DNA of 64,000 nt from Haliclona indistincta (Eukaryota; Porifera; Demospongiae; Haplosclerida; Chalinidae), in assembly GCA_964017065.1 (NCBI GenBank), contig OZ024790.1, positions 4,732,458 to 4,796,457 on the forward strand. Reading direction: 5' to 3'. A model generated the notes under the pieces. The model had not been told where the DNA came from. It saw only the letters and a list, made by a program, of their open reading frames with translations, and searched no databases. Shown piece by piece: positions 1 to 10,569 of this stretch. Both the position numbers and the translations under genes were made by a program. How positions within the stretch are numbered: the stretch's first letter is position 1; each line of letters starts with the position of its first letter.

Positions 1-1845
1 AAACGAGTAAAGTTAAATAGAGAGGAAACAAAAATAAATAATAATATAATAAGAAAAGGAAAGTTTAAAATAATTATAGTGAGATACATGGAGACAAACA
101 ATAAAACAAACTGCAAACTTGCAAAAACTATCATCCGTGTCACTGTACATTAAAGAAATACCAAATATACATCAAACTGTGGGAGCGTTATTCTGATCAA
201 AAATAAGCTAATTAATTAAGGTGTACATTACAATTAATTCTGAATAAAAAATAAAAAGGGTAGAAACGTTGAAAGTAAAATTCTTTTTTTTCATTAATAT
301 TGATAAAGATTGGCGACAGCAGATAAAGATGACATTTGCGAGGAAGAAGAACAAATTTGGGTCATTTCATTGGTTGTTAGATCAACAATCAAAATGATGA
401 GGCTCTCAATATCTAACTGAGGCAGAGTGTATTAGTATCATCATTGATAACTCTCATTCAATCTGTAATTAGCACTTGTCAAGCTCCGAGTAGATTATTG
501 TACTAGCATTGTAAGTACTCAAATTTCGGCCATTATGAATTGTTGAACATGATCCATTTTCAATACTAGAACAGCATTAAAAGTGGAGCTGGACGAAAAT
601 AATTATTAATTGCATTAACATGTGAGACTGAAGTTAGACACAGGTGGACGACAATGGGAAAAATTTGATGCTACAGTCGACACCTTCAATGGAGATCCTC
701 TTCCTTGAGGTAAAGATGTGCAGCTACCATTTGTTTGTATGAAGGTAGTACAAGATGGCTGAGTATTGATAATTGTAAGAGTCTTGCAGCTAAGATTGAT
801 CAGCTCTTGATAACCGTTGGATACCATTTGTTGCTAAACGCTTGCTGTGACAGACACTCACTGGATCATAGTGTGCAAGTATGCGAACAGTGATTGACAC
901 TCGTCAACTTGAATCTTAAGCCACTTGTCATACATTCCTTTATTATGCTGTCAGGTAACAAGCTTTTCTTTAATTGTTATAATGAAACAATAATGGAAAG
1001 AAATTTATATTTAGAAATTACACAGGGATTATAATAAACCAATAATGAATGGCTACAATCGTTCATAACCACTTATAAAAGAATTGAAACAGAATAGAGA
1101 TAGTCGTGAATGATATCATAAATTGCACTAATGAGAATGATTGTTACCGGAATCTATATACAACAGAAAATAATTATCGATAATGAAAGTAAATCATAAA
1201 AGAGTAGATGCTATTCTGAGGAATCAAAGAAATGAACACCACAATAAAAAAAATAAGAATTGTAACACCATGAATAACAAAAGGCTGTAGCCTAATACTC
1301 GTACAAAAATTACTTAATTATAAGCTCTTTACAATCTGCTCATTAAAGCTGATTTACAACACTAAAGAGAAGCTTGTGCTAAACAGTGGCTTGTATTACA
1401 TCAACTACATCATGACACAAAACATGTTGGATTAATTCATGTATTATTGTGATGAAGATGCACAGGCCAAGTCAGACAAGTAGCACCACATTTCAACATA
1501 GTCATGCTTACTTCTAGTAATACTAATAATAATTACTTATTCTATTACTAATGTTAGAACTGGTCGACTGGTAAGTCCCACACACACACACATACCAGCA
1601 CCGGACGAGTATGACAGAGCTTTCAAGTGCTACCTGAATAGTTTAGCCTATGTTAGACAATGGTAAGAGCACAAAATTTCCTCTTAATGTTAGGATACAA
1701 TTCCTGCCTCGACCAGAAAATGATAATAGACTAGTTATTGTTAATAAAATTAAACTAAAGCTTCACACAATATTACCAATGGTTGTTGAGAGAAGTATAA
1801 TAATTTATTGAAGCGAGTTATTCTGCGGCAATCAACACAATACAT
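1..1845. other. AT-rich non-coding stretch
   Basis: No convincing exon, RNA gene or mobile-element end was recognised. The sequence is AT-rich with many short homopolymer runs and ATAATTAT-like words. Open frames here are short and lack splice context or protein-like composition. Confidence 0.5.
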
Positions 1846-1847
1846 GT

Positions 1848-1995
1848 AGATTGTGACTACAATCCAAGCCCCTTAAAATTATGTTGCCAGCAGACACAGT
1901 AATTCCAGTTCATATTAAAGGCAAGAAAAGAATGTGACACAAGGACAAAGCCACTATGGATAATTGACCGAACATTATTTTAAACAACCTTAATA
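1848..1995. repeat. Dispersed repeat family A, copy 1
   Basis: Contains the phrases 'gattgtgactacaatccaag', 'cacagtaattccagttca' and 'acaaagccactatgga' in the same order as copies near 2.3, 6.1 and 8.7 kb. It has no coding capacity that I can see. The class is unknown; it could be a SINE or an old MITE. Confidence 0.7.
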
Positions 1996-2187
1996 ATTAT
2001 GGGACATTTTTCAATTAACCTTAGTGGCTTTTAGTATAATGCGACTGGTCAGCAGGAGGAGGAGGTTGATAGTAAGTGAGTGGATGATTGTGTGGAACAG
2101 GAAGTGGAGCTGGGTATGGATACGTGGTATTATCTACATGTACATGCAGAGTACATGAATCATTTCAGCATGATTAACTAAAACACA

Positions 2188-2425
2188 TCAAGTAATCAAA
2201 GTAACAAATGAAAACATATCATTATTGCGTACTGAGGAGTATAGACAATCTAGGCCCCGCAATGAGGAATAAAAATTATGTTACCAGCAGCCACAGTAAT
2301 TCCAGTTCAAAGGCATGTATTAAAGGCAAGAATAGAAGTAACAACAGGAAATACAACTGAACAGAATGTGACACAAAAACAAACAAAGCCACTAAGGCTA
2401 ACTGACCGAACAATTAAAACAAATG
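2188..2425. repeat. Dispersed repeat family A, copy 2
   Basis: Shares with the other copies 'cagccacagtaattccag', 'ttcaaaggcatgtattaaag' and 'gaccgaacaatt', preceded by a diverged 'aagtaacaaatgaaaa' block. Copy-to-copy differences are substitutions and small gaps, as expected of an old interspersed family. Confidence 0.7.
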
Positions 2426-2429
2426 TTTC

Positions 2430-3050
2430 CATGCGAGGTCAGGTCGAACACTGAGTAAGCAGCACGGCTGCAGCACCAGTCCAATAATTATGACAGAAAA
2501 TTATGAATACTCAAAGAAAGTACACAATGTGCTTTAATGTGCCTCGGTGGCCTCTTCCGGCCATTACTGTCATAGAGTCGAAGTAATAAATAATGTTTAT
2601 CCGAGACAACTAATCAATGAGTTACTAACAATTTGCTGCTGGATATCAGAGCCGGGCGGTGCTTTGATGTCAGACAGGAATTGATATTAATAGTACGATG
2701 TGTTAGTGATCATTTTGGAATGATAAGCCAAAATGATCACTATGAGATACGGAAGTAACACTGGCGCTACAGAAGTATCTTATGAACATACCAGCCCCAC
2801 CTCCACCTGTGCAACCTGCTCAGGCCCCACCTCCTCCTCCGTTCCACCCTCCCCAGTGATTTACTGACTATTCTGACTATGGTTAGTGAGTACTGTCGTA
2901 AATAGCTTTATATCTATGATAAGGCGACATTCCTCCTGTAGTACTTAACCGGACCTAACCGAAACCCATGGCCACAAACGAGGCAAGTTCGGTTCACCTG
3001 GAGTCAATCAAGTACCCGGTCAATGCGACCTATAATCAAAAAAGAAAGAA
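2430..3050. other. No gene recognised
   Basis: Unannotated sequence. A proline-rich looking stretch near 2,790-2,850 (CCACCTCC repeats) has no sustained reading frame with splice sites. Nothing else is supported. Confidence 0.4.
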
Positions 3051-3052
3051 AG

Positions 3053-3091
3053 GTTCCTTTACAGAGATCGTTTTGATCTCTGTAAAGGAAC
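3053..3091. repeat. Perfect 17-bp-arm hairpin
   Basis: Arms 3053-3069 and 3075-3091 are exact reverse complements ('gttcctttacagagatc') around a 5-nt loop 'gtttt'. It lies directly upstream of the broken coiled-coil fragment at 3095. Confidence 0.9.
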
Positions 3092-3094
3092 AAA

Positions 3095-3335
3095 TGCCAG
3101 GAGGAGCTTAAGAGCCAACTTGAGCAACACAAGAAGCAGATAGGACCAGAAGAAGCAGATAGAAGACCAGCAGAAGTTGCTAGATTGCCAGAAGCAGGAA
3201 GAACACCAGTGGAAGCTAACCACACTGGATCAGCAGCTACAGCATTGCACCACAGCCAATGCGTTACTGGAGCGCCCAAGCCTGTTCCTGTCAACTAATC
3301 CACGGCTTGCTCCTGACTGCAAGAGAAATAACTAG
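3095..3335 (+). pseudogene. Broken coiled-coil protein fragment
   Basis: Two plus-strand frames join across a single-nucleotide frame change near 3155. The first reads Q/E/K-rich residues ending 'QLEQHKKQI'. The second continues with 'DQKKQIEDQQKLLDCQ', then 'HQWKLTTLDQQLQ', and stops at 3335. The heptad-like Q/E/K/L composition across both frames suggests a former coiled coil. No start codon or splice structure is seen. A related fragment lies at 7974-8287. The parent protein was not identified. Confidence 0.5.
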
Positions 3336-3651
3336 TTCGTCATCAATAATAATTATTTAGGTGCTATAGTCAACTTTGCACAAAATCAAGGGAAAAAAGA
3401 TAAATCAATGACACTACAGACGAAAAGATGTCACAACATGGCGAGTACTATGACAAGCATACCTGTACTGATTGTTCATAGGCCATTTAATAATATGGAA
3501 TTCAACGTTATTTTAATAAGAGACGACCTGTGTCTTTCGCCACAAGAGCTTTATCTGATGCAATGTGGTCACAGCACAAAAGAAGAGACCAAACCCGAGG
3601 CAATTCTTAATTGGCGCTATGCTGAGCCAATTCTTGGCACTACCCTAAGGC

Positions 3652-3808
3652 TACGATGAGCCACCCAGTGAAAAAGCAAGTACTCCAGAGAAAGATCGAT
3701 GGCTAGATGCAATGGAAACAGATCTTAATGTGATGTAACTGCAGCCTTCCTCAATGTGAGCTGAAGGAGGAAGTGTATATGGATCAGCCAGAATTATATG
3801 AGTAACAA
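3652..3808 (+). pseudogene. Ty1/copia reverse-transcriptase remnant
   Basis: A frame beginning near 3652 reads 'EKDRWLDAMETDL', the familiar W-x-x-A-M start of the copia reverse-transcriptase region. After a frame break, 'DVTAAFLN' and then 'ELKEEVYMDQPE' match the copia signature (LDV-AFL-G-L-EEVYM-QP). The usual sequence between these motifs is missing and stops interrupt the frame. It is a short, dead copy of a copia-type LTR retrotransposon; no LTRs were seen. Confidence 0.8.
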
Positions 3809-3915
3809 ACTGAGGGCAAATAATTATGATGTCAGTGCAGCCAATAGCATAAAACAGTTAAACGAACCAAAAAAATAGCTATCTATAGGAACAGACAGCA
3901 AGAATGCAAGAACGT
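3795..3915. repeat. Dispersed repeat family B, copy 1
   Basis: Shares 'tatatgagtaacaaa', 'gtgcagccaatagcata' and 'aacagacagcaagaat' (with small changes) with 8372-8480. Each copy lies downstream of one of the two related coiled-coil fragments, so the two loci probably share a duplicated or mobilised ancestor. Confidence 0.65.
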
Positions 3916-4468
3916 ACTAAGGAACACGTACACACGGCAGACCTAAAAAACAGGTTTTATCTATTTTCTAGAAACCCACAACAAAAGGGTTCAGCAGAGG
4001 GCTCAGCTGAAGTTGTTCAAAGCATTTAAAGATAACATTTAAAGTTTAAAAAGTTTAAATTGTTTTCAAATAAAATTACAATTGCAGATATTTTGCCTTC
4101 AATGGACAAAGACCAGTCATATGCATAAGCGGCTGCAGGCCCGGGCTATCTCGCGCAATTTTCCTATGCGCATGCGCAATGCGTGGTGAGTTTGTCTTAG
4201 CTATCGTCTATCGTCAACCACACTATTAGTACTATAAAAGCTAATCATGTCAAAGCGGTGCCAATCGTCTATGATGCAATATATTTCAAAGAGGTCTAAA
4301 CCAACAGAAACCAACTGTAAGTGTAAACTGTTATTAAACACACTGCTCATGTATAAAAATAATTCTTGAAATAATTATGTAGCCACTGTCCCCACTGAAA
4401 ATGTTGTTCAAGCGACTGAGTCCTCATCATCGACTGAGTCCTCATCATCGTCTCCAAGTACTACTGCA

Positions 4469-5134
4469 GTGCCAAGTGATATTGCCCAGCATAAATCTGA
4501 ATCACCCAAACAACCCACCGGCATTCAATTTCCGTCTAGATTGTTTGGTTCAGCAAAGAGGAGTTTTCAGGTAACTTGGTACAATGACTACCCATGGATA
4601 GAGTATTCCATAGCAAGAGATGCTGCGTTTTGTTTCCCTTGCCGGTTTTTGGGGGTTGGATCAGATGATTCATTAACACGTGTTGGGTTCCGTGACTGGA
4701 AGCATGCCAGAGGAAAGAGTGGTACCTTAACTTTCCACGATAGCCTTTGCTCTAAGCATCATGAAGCAGTGTTGTCTTGGAATGTGTATAAGTCAACCCT
4801 AGCTAACAATAGCTCTGTAGCTGTTCACATCGAGAGAGGACGGCTCAAAACAATTGAAGACAATAGAGCCTATGTCAAGGTGATTATTGAGAGTATCATA
4901 TACTTGTGCCAACAGGGACTTCCACTGCGAGGTCATAGAGAGACACTCGATACAAACGACTCCTCGGTAAATGTTGGTAATTTTAGGGCACTTGTGGTAC
5001 TTCAAAGTAGAAATAATGAGATTGTGAAGCACAGGCTGACGAATGGTCCTAAAAATGCTAAGACCTCGACGTACTCGCACAATGCCTCAGGGATTGGAGG
5101 ACGGCATAGTCGACTGCACAATTGTGACATCCAG
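4469..5134 (+). pseudogene. hAT transposase N-terminal part (TTF-type zinc finger)
   Basis: A plus-strand frame reads from about 4469. It contains 'SRLFGSAKRSFQVTWY', then 'WIEYSIARDAAFCFPCRF' and a later 'FRDWKHARGK' with 'CSKHHEAVLSW'. This order of W/CFPC/WK/H residues is the TTF-type zinc finger that opens ZMYM1/ZNF862-like hAT transposases. After about residue 190 the frame loses resemblance and enters repeat sequence at about 5135. The DDE-type catalytic core normally several hundred residues long is absent. This is a dead transposase, or possibly a 5' exon of one. Confidence 0.75.
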
Positions 5135-5280
5135 GGAAACAGCCACAGAGGATTACAGGACACAGGTAATCCTCTGTGGCTGTTGTGGTAATCCTCTGTG
5201 ATCTTCTGTGTGGCTGTTGTGGTAATCCTCTGTAATCCTCTGTGACACAGGTAATCCACAGAGGATTACAGGACATACTC
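5135..5280. repeat. Inverted and direct repeat cluster inside hAT element
   Basis: Multiple short units of 'cacagaggattacagg' and its reverse complement 'taatcctctgtgg' alternate, separated by 'ctgttgtgg'. The cluster replaces the transposase core between the N- and C-terminal coding remnants and can fold on itself. Confidence 0.8.
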
Positions 5281-5308
5281 TAAAACTATCGATGTCCTAC
5301 TGGAAGAA

Positions 5309-5746
5309 ATGAGCAATAGATTTAGCGAGTTAAATTTGTCTCTTCTAACAGCTTTGGAAGGTTTAGTTCCCGATTCAAGCGATTTTCTTGACATGTCGAT
5401 TTTAAGTCCGTTTCTAAATCACTATAGCATTGACAAAACGGCAGTAGAGTCTGAGGCATCTGTTGCCAAGAATTTTCTTCGTGAACATGATGACCCAGCA
5501 CCTTCTCTACATGAAGCGTACCGTCTGCTCTCACAAGTTCCCGAATGCTTTCCAGAAATAATCAAGTGCTATCAGATAGCCATGACTATTGGAGTCACAT
5601 CAGCAACAGCTGAAAGAAGTTTCTCTTCTCTTCGAAGAGTGAAAACCTACCTTCGATCAACGATGGGCCAGACACGTCTCAGTGACTTGGCTCTCTTATA
5701 CATTGAAAGAGATCTTTCCTCATGCAAAGCTCTGGGACAAAATTGA
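5309..5746 (+). pseudogene. hAT transposase C-terminal dimerisation region
   Basis: A 145-residue frame holds 'FPEIIKCYQIAMTIGVTS', then 'ATAERSFSSLRRVKTYLR' and 'RLSDLALLYIERDL'. This is the hallmark hAT C-terminal family (A-x-x-ER-FS-L--IK---R and L--L-L--I). It belongs to the same element as the zinc-finger part upstream and ends 145 bp before the 3' inverted terminal repeat. The sequence is well preserved, so loss of the centre may be fairly recent. Confidence 0.85.
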
Positions 5747-6094
5747 CGAGCTAGTTGTTCGCTTTGCAGAGACCCACAAGGACAGTAGAATAATATTGTA
5801 TTGACTAGACTTTGTATGTTATCTGAGGGTTAAATTAAACAAACCACACCCATATGAATATAATTAAATGAGCCCGGGTCAGATTAGATTCCTGCAGCCG
5901 CCTATGGTCCTAGGGTAATGGCTTATCATTATGAGCGATGTGGACTTATTATGAGGAACAATATTATTTTGAAAGCAGCCACAGTAATTCCTGTTCAAAG
6001 GCATGGATTAATATTATCTCAATTATAATTTTAAATTAATTTCTTTAATCATTAATAGTGTTCTTGAATTTTTTATCGTATCGTCATTCGTCAA

Positions 6095-6475
6095 AAATGT
6101 AAATATTATGTTGCCAGGAGCCACAGTAATTCCAGTTCATTTGTGTTCGATGAGTCAGTTGATCAACAGCAACAGGTTTGAAAACATTTCACTTCTTTGA
6201 CTCAGAGCAACCCTGTTCCTTCCTCTGTAGGTCTCTCTTCAAATACCAAACTCCATCAAAGGCATGCATTAAAGAAGTATCAACAGGAAGAACGAACAGA
6301 ACACAAGAACAAAGCCACTATGACCGAACAATTAATTTTAAACAACTGACACGTGAAATGTGTATTATGTGATAACAACAAGTACAAATCCATCGTTAAA
6401 GTAGCAAATGAAAAAATAAGGTCATTTTGGCTACCGAGGAGTCTTGTTTTATCCTAGGATACATTGTGACTGCAG
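6095..6475. repeat. Dispersed repeat family A, copy 3
   Basis: Split copy: 'gccacagtaattccagttca' at about 6120, then unrelated sequence, then 'aaaggcatgcattaaagaag' and 'caaagccactatga'. The following block 'gtacaaatccatcgtta' with 'ggtcattttggctacc' is shared with 8600-8690. A shorter piece also lies at about 5970-6005. About 100 bp appear inserted in the middle of this copy. Confidence 0.65.
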
Positions 6476-7148
6476 CAACTTACTGCTAGACAAAAATGCC
6501 TAATTACAGTTTGACAAAATGTTTTGTGCCTAGACGTTAGATAATAGGTCAATATTAATGAATAAAGTTATTTAAAGCTGACTGTAGATTACGTCATAGA
6601 CAAGTAATTTTTTATAAATACAGCACGCTCTGTTGCATGGCTTTGATCATGACAACACGTTTTCGTCGCTTCCTATCACCAAAATCTCGAGTTCTTCTCA
6701 AGAGCATTAACAATGAGCGCCGTTCACAGAGACAACTTGGACCTTGACCCACCAGTTTCTGCGTCTAGCTGTACTGCAGGTACTCAGTCATGATCATGAT
6801 CAGTGATGGCGGCGTCATGAGCTCAGACCTGTGTGCAGCTGTTATCAGCTCGTTATAGTTAGCACTTGGCTCAGTTTTACATTTCTGATGCCTAATCATA
6901 ATTCTGTGTGGTTTCTGTTCTCTGGTAGTGACAGTATTATACATGTACATGTACAATACTTAGTGATGACAGCTGGGAAGAAATTTAAGAACTGTAATTT
7001 GCGAATCAGCAGCCGCTTTGAACAATTTTTAGCGATTGTTTACAAGTGATGAGATAACTGTTGTGTTTTGATAGCACGAAATTCAAAAATACACGTAAAA
7101 ATACTGACCGACCTTTTATCTCCCTTCATATCACTTCTTTTTTTCCAG

Positions 7149-7371
7149 GCAGCCACAATAACCCAAAGGTGATTGTCATTGACAGCGGTTCGTTCCTCAC
7201 CCGGGCTGGGTTCGCTGGTGAGCAGGGCCTTCATATCTGTTTCCGTAGCATCGTCGGAAGAGGAGGCGATGACCTGTGTTTCAGTGAGGAGGCTCAGTGT
7301 CTCAGCCAGCGATGTTGCCTGTCTCATTGATAGAGACACTGTCACTAACTGGGATGACTTGGGATAGTAAG
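7149..7371 (+). pseudogene. Actin-like N-terminal exon with frame break
   Basis: After a polypyrimidine tract and an AG at 7147-7148, one frame reads 'KVIVIDSGSFLTRAGFAGE' then 'RSIVGR', matching the first strand-loop of the actin fold (VxDNGSxxxKAGFAGxxxP...SIVGR). Further on 'FSEEAQ' corresponds to actin GDEAQ. A second frame then reads 'DRDTVTNWDD', matching actin EHGIVTNWDD. The two parts sit in different frames and a stop follows at once, so about 100 codons between the motifs are shortened and the frame is shifted. No other actin exons were found. It is most simply an actin or actin-related-protein pseudogene fragment. Confidence 0.75.
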
Positions 7372-7973
7372 AGTTCATAATGAGTGGACATCATTGTACT
7401 GGGCCTGCAGCCTTGTACAGTAAGTAAGGAAAGCATTACCAGAATCACCGGGCAGTGGTATAAGAACCTTGCCTGGAATGGACCGTAATTTATTATTGCA
7501 TGCTACAAGTATATCTGAAACCCAGATAGAGTTGTACAACCACTTGCACCAAGATGCTCTTTGGAGAGAAAGTAGTACATGTAGTAGTACGACACGGTGG
7601 GTGAACTGGCCGCCATTTAACTGTCAGAAAACATGTAAAACACAAGCACAAACTCACCATGCGCACTAGTCTGTGTCAGGATAGGGAGAAAGAAAGAACA
7701 ACACTCTGTTGCCAACCCAACTATGCTGTCATGTCAGTAGGCGCGACTCAAGAGTTAGTATCAAGAGTTAGTACTAGTAGGTGTGGTCATGCACATCTTG
7801 CTAGCATACCGAAGCATCTGTGGCATCTTCTCCATCTGTATGATCACTTCTTTAAGGCTGAGACTCTTGAGGAAACTACAGCTGAAACTCTAAAGGTTAA
7901 TTTCACTTCGTAATTTGCAAAATTTTCTGCTTGTGAAAATGAAAAAAATACTAGCTCTCTTATAAATGTGCAT

Positions 7974-8287
7974 ACATGTGTCCAGGTACAGAGAGAAATG
8001 GAGGATGATAGACGCCATGCAGAGATGAAAAGATGTCAAACAGACTTAAAGAGCTGGAAGAGACAAAATACCATCAAAATCAACAGTCCCTTTGTGCAGC
8101 CAATAGCTACAAGAACGCTTTACCACCAAGTCAGTTATGCACATAGAGAACTAGAAGGAGATAGGACCAGAAGACACAGCTAGAGGACCAGCAAAAGCAG
8201 CACACATTCAGCAACACACTCAAAATGAATTTTGCTCTCTCCAAGCGATTCGGACCATTGTGCTCTCTTAGCACTCGTATACAGTAG
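7974..8287 (+). pseudogene. Second broken coiled-coil fragment
   Basis: Three consecutive plus-strand frames give charged helical sequence: 'REMEDDRRHAEMKRCQ', then 'RLKELEETKYHQNQQ', then 'DQKTQLEDQQKQHTF'. Each switch is a small indel. The last part aligns with 'DQKKQIEDQQK' at the 3 kb fragment, so both descend from one gene or repeat. Parent protein unknown. Confidence 0.45.
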
Positions 8288-8371
8288 AGAAGAAGCGGAC
8301 CATAGGATGGACAAGAAGGGTAGAGTTAACGATACTTATTGCACTTTATTTGTAAAATCGTTATGAAAAAA

Positions 8372-8480
8372 GATTATATGAGTAACAAATGAGGACAAAT
8401 AATTATATTGTATAAGTGCAGCCAATAGCATAATACAGTCAAAGAAACCAAAAATGAGCTAGCTACAGGAATAGACAGCA
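8372..8480. repeat. Dispersed repeat family B, copy 2
   Basis: Partner of 3795-3915: 'gattatatgagtaacaaatg', 'agtgcagccaatagcata' and 'atagacagcaagaatt' in the same order and orientation. Confidence 0.65.
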
Positions 8481-8599
8481 AGAATTATCATCAAGAAGAG
8501 AGCGATGGTGTTGTCTGAGCTAGTGACACGTGTCACAATAAATCACAAACACACATACCATTCTAGCACTGAATGAAATCATACATGTACATGATGAGC

Positions 8600-8935
8600 A
8601 TGAATAACTAAAACGCACAAGTACAAATCCATCATTCAAGTAGCAAATGAAATATAAGGTCATTTTGGCTACTGAGGATTCAATTATATTATAGATTGTG
8701 ACTACAATCCAAGCCCCTTAATGAGGAACAAAACTATGTTGCAGTAATTCCAGTTCAAAGGCATGTTTTAAACAAGTAACAACAATCCAAGCCCATTAAT
8801 GAGGAAAAAAATTCTGTTGACAGCAGCCACAGTTCAAAGGCATGTATTAAAGAAGTGACAACAGGAATAGCAAACAGAACACAAGAACAAAGCCACTATG
8901 GATGATTGACTGAACAATTTAAACAACTGACTAAA
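8600..8935. repeat. Dispersed repeat family A, copies 4 and 5 in tandem
   Basis: The 'ccaagcccctta' / 'atgaggaa' / 'agttcaaaggcatg' block occurs twice in succession (about 8700-8775 and 8785-8850), followed by the shared tail 'acaaagccactatggatga' and 'aaacaactgac'. This is the most complete version of the family in the window. Confidence 0.7.
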
Positions 8936-9589
8936 TGTCCCACATCAAGTTATAGTAATGTAACAAGGTAGACATGACGTGGTCTAACACGTGGAGTCAC
9001 AGTATGATCAATATACCGATCAAATACATGCTAATAGTTTGATACAGAATCACATCAGCAAACAACCATCAATATTATTATGAATGACAATAAACAGCAA
9101 ACATTGTAACGTTTAACCAATCATTAGTAATGATGTCAAATATACAATTTATTACTCTTGAAACACACAACAATAATTGATAGATAAAATTAGCTAGGAC
9201 GCAACAGTGCTGGAGCAATTCTTCACAAGCAACAATGCAACACCACACGTAATCATGAGGTAACCTTACAGTCATCATGTACATTGAATCACACTGACAA
9301 CCATCATAACTACAACTGGTAGTCCACCAAATACAATGGTAAAACAGCTACACAGTGTTATCCTACATCATTAACATTAGTTTGACCAACAATGCAAATA
9401 CATCAGTGGAGCCACAATACTGTTGTGCAAGCAACAATGCAGTCTTCCTAGTCAACATTTAGTTCAGACCTATCGTCCAATCAGACCTTAACAATAACAC
9501 TTGTTCTAGTTGGTTCCTGCCGTGTTGTAACAAAACATTATTTTAAATCAACACCACGCAAAACACTTAGAAGACAGCTACCAATTGTA

Positions 9590-10561
9590 CAGTGTTCCAC
9601 ACGAAGACGCTTGAAAACTCATTTTTAGATATTTAGCTCATTTTCTCAAATCTCATTGATCTCATGCACATATGCACATACCATGATGAAGTTCTATCCT
9701 TTGGGAGTTGAATGCACCATATGGCTTCTTGTCACATGACTGTCACGTGATACAAGATGGCAGTAAAGACACCCACTCAGCAGACAACGTTAGGATCAGG
9801 ATCTCCAGATTGGCTGGTAGTTAAGAGCTGCTAAAGCTGCAGCCAAGCACTCACCCCGGATGCACATCTCTGAGTGGCACGAGAAGTCGTGGGCAGCTAT
9901 ACTTTGGGAACAGGGAGCGTATAACAGCGTTTTCAATATGCCCCAACGTTAGGATCAGGATCTCCAGAGTCTGCAGTGTGCTAGTTAAGAACCTAGACTT
10001 GCTTATTACAAAGGCTAAACATAGTGCATTTACGACGAACTCACTTGGCGCATCTCCGTCTTAGCATCGCGACAAACGAAGCTCGGTCTCACAAAATAGC
10101 TGCTTTTGACGGCCATCTTGCTGTTTAGTGACGTTTTTATGGGCTCCGCCTCTAAAAGAATGACGACACTTTTGATAAACAGTAACCAACAACTGTACGA
10201 GTCAGTGGCGTCACAAGGTTACTGTTATTAGTCGTGTCGTCATTTTTTAAAGGCGGAGTCACTCAGAGACGTGCCACTCAGAGATGTGCATCCGGGGTGA
10301 GTGCTTGGCTGCAGCTTTAGCAGCTCTTAACTACCAGCCAATCTGGAGATCCTGATCCTAACGTTGTCTGCTGAGTGGGTGTCTTTACTGCCATCTTGTA
10401 TCACGTGACAGTCATGTGACAAGAAGCCATATGGTGCATTCAACTCCCAAAGGATAGAACTTCATCATGGTATGTGCATATGTGCATGAGATCAATGAGA
10501 TTTGAGAAAATGAGCTAAATATCTAAAAATGAGTTTTCAAGCGTCTTCGTGTGGAACACTG
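9590..10561. mobile_element. Long fold-back element with 291-bp arms
   Basis: Arms 9590-9880 and 10271-10561 are reverse complements over 291 bp; I found no mismatch or gap reading through them. The ends start 'cagtgttccacacgaag' and are flanked on both sides by TA, as expected of a Tc1/mariner-type insertion. The 390-bp centre holds a second inverted pair (about 10,130-10,188 with 10,217-10,265) and a repeated 'caacgttaggatcaggatct' (9786 and 9953). There is no transposase. The class is inferred from the ends only. Confidence 0.85.
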
Positions 10562-10569
10562 TAGCATTA

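Larger units (their letters stand above)
4124..5906 (+). mobile_element. hAT-type DNA transposon, internally deleted
   Basis: Ends 4124-4139 and 5891-5906 are inverted repeats: 'cataagcggctgcagg' against the reverse complement 'cataggcggctgcagg', one mismatch. The flanking 8-mers 'gtcatatg' (4116-4123) and 'gtcctagg' (5907-5914) agree at 6 of 8 positions, consistent with the 8-bp target duplication of hAT elements after decay. Inside lie an N-terminal zinc-finger-like part and the C-terminal hAT dimerisation part of a transposase; the catalytic centre is gone and replaced by a short repeat cluster. Element length is 1,783 bp. Confidence 0.8.

Noticed and set aside
1585..1600. Search for CRISPR-like arrays among CA-rich and other short direct repeats
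   Set aside because: All regular repeats found are simple or minisatellite arrays without unique spacers, and the sequence is eukaryotic.
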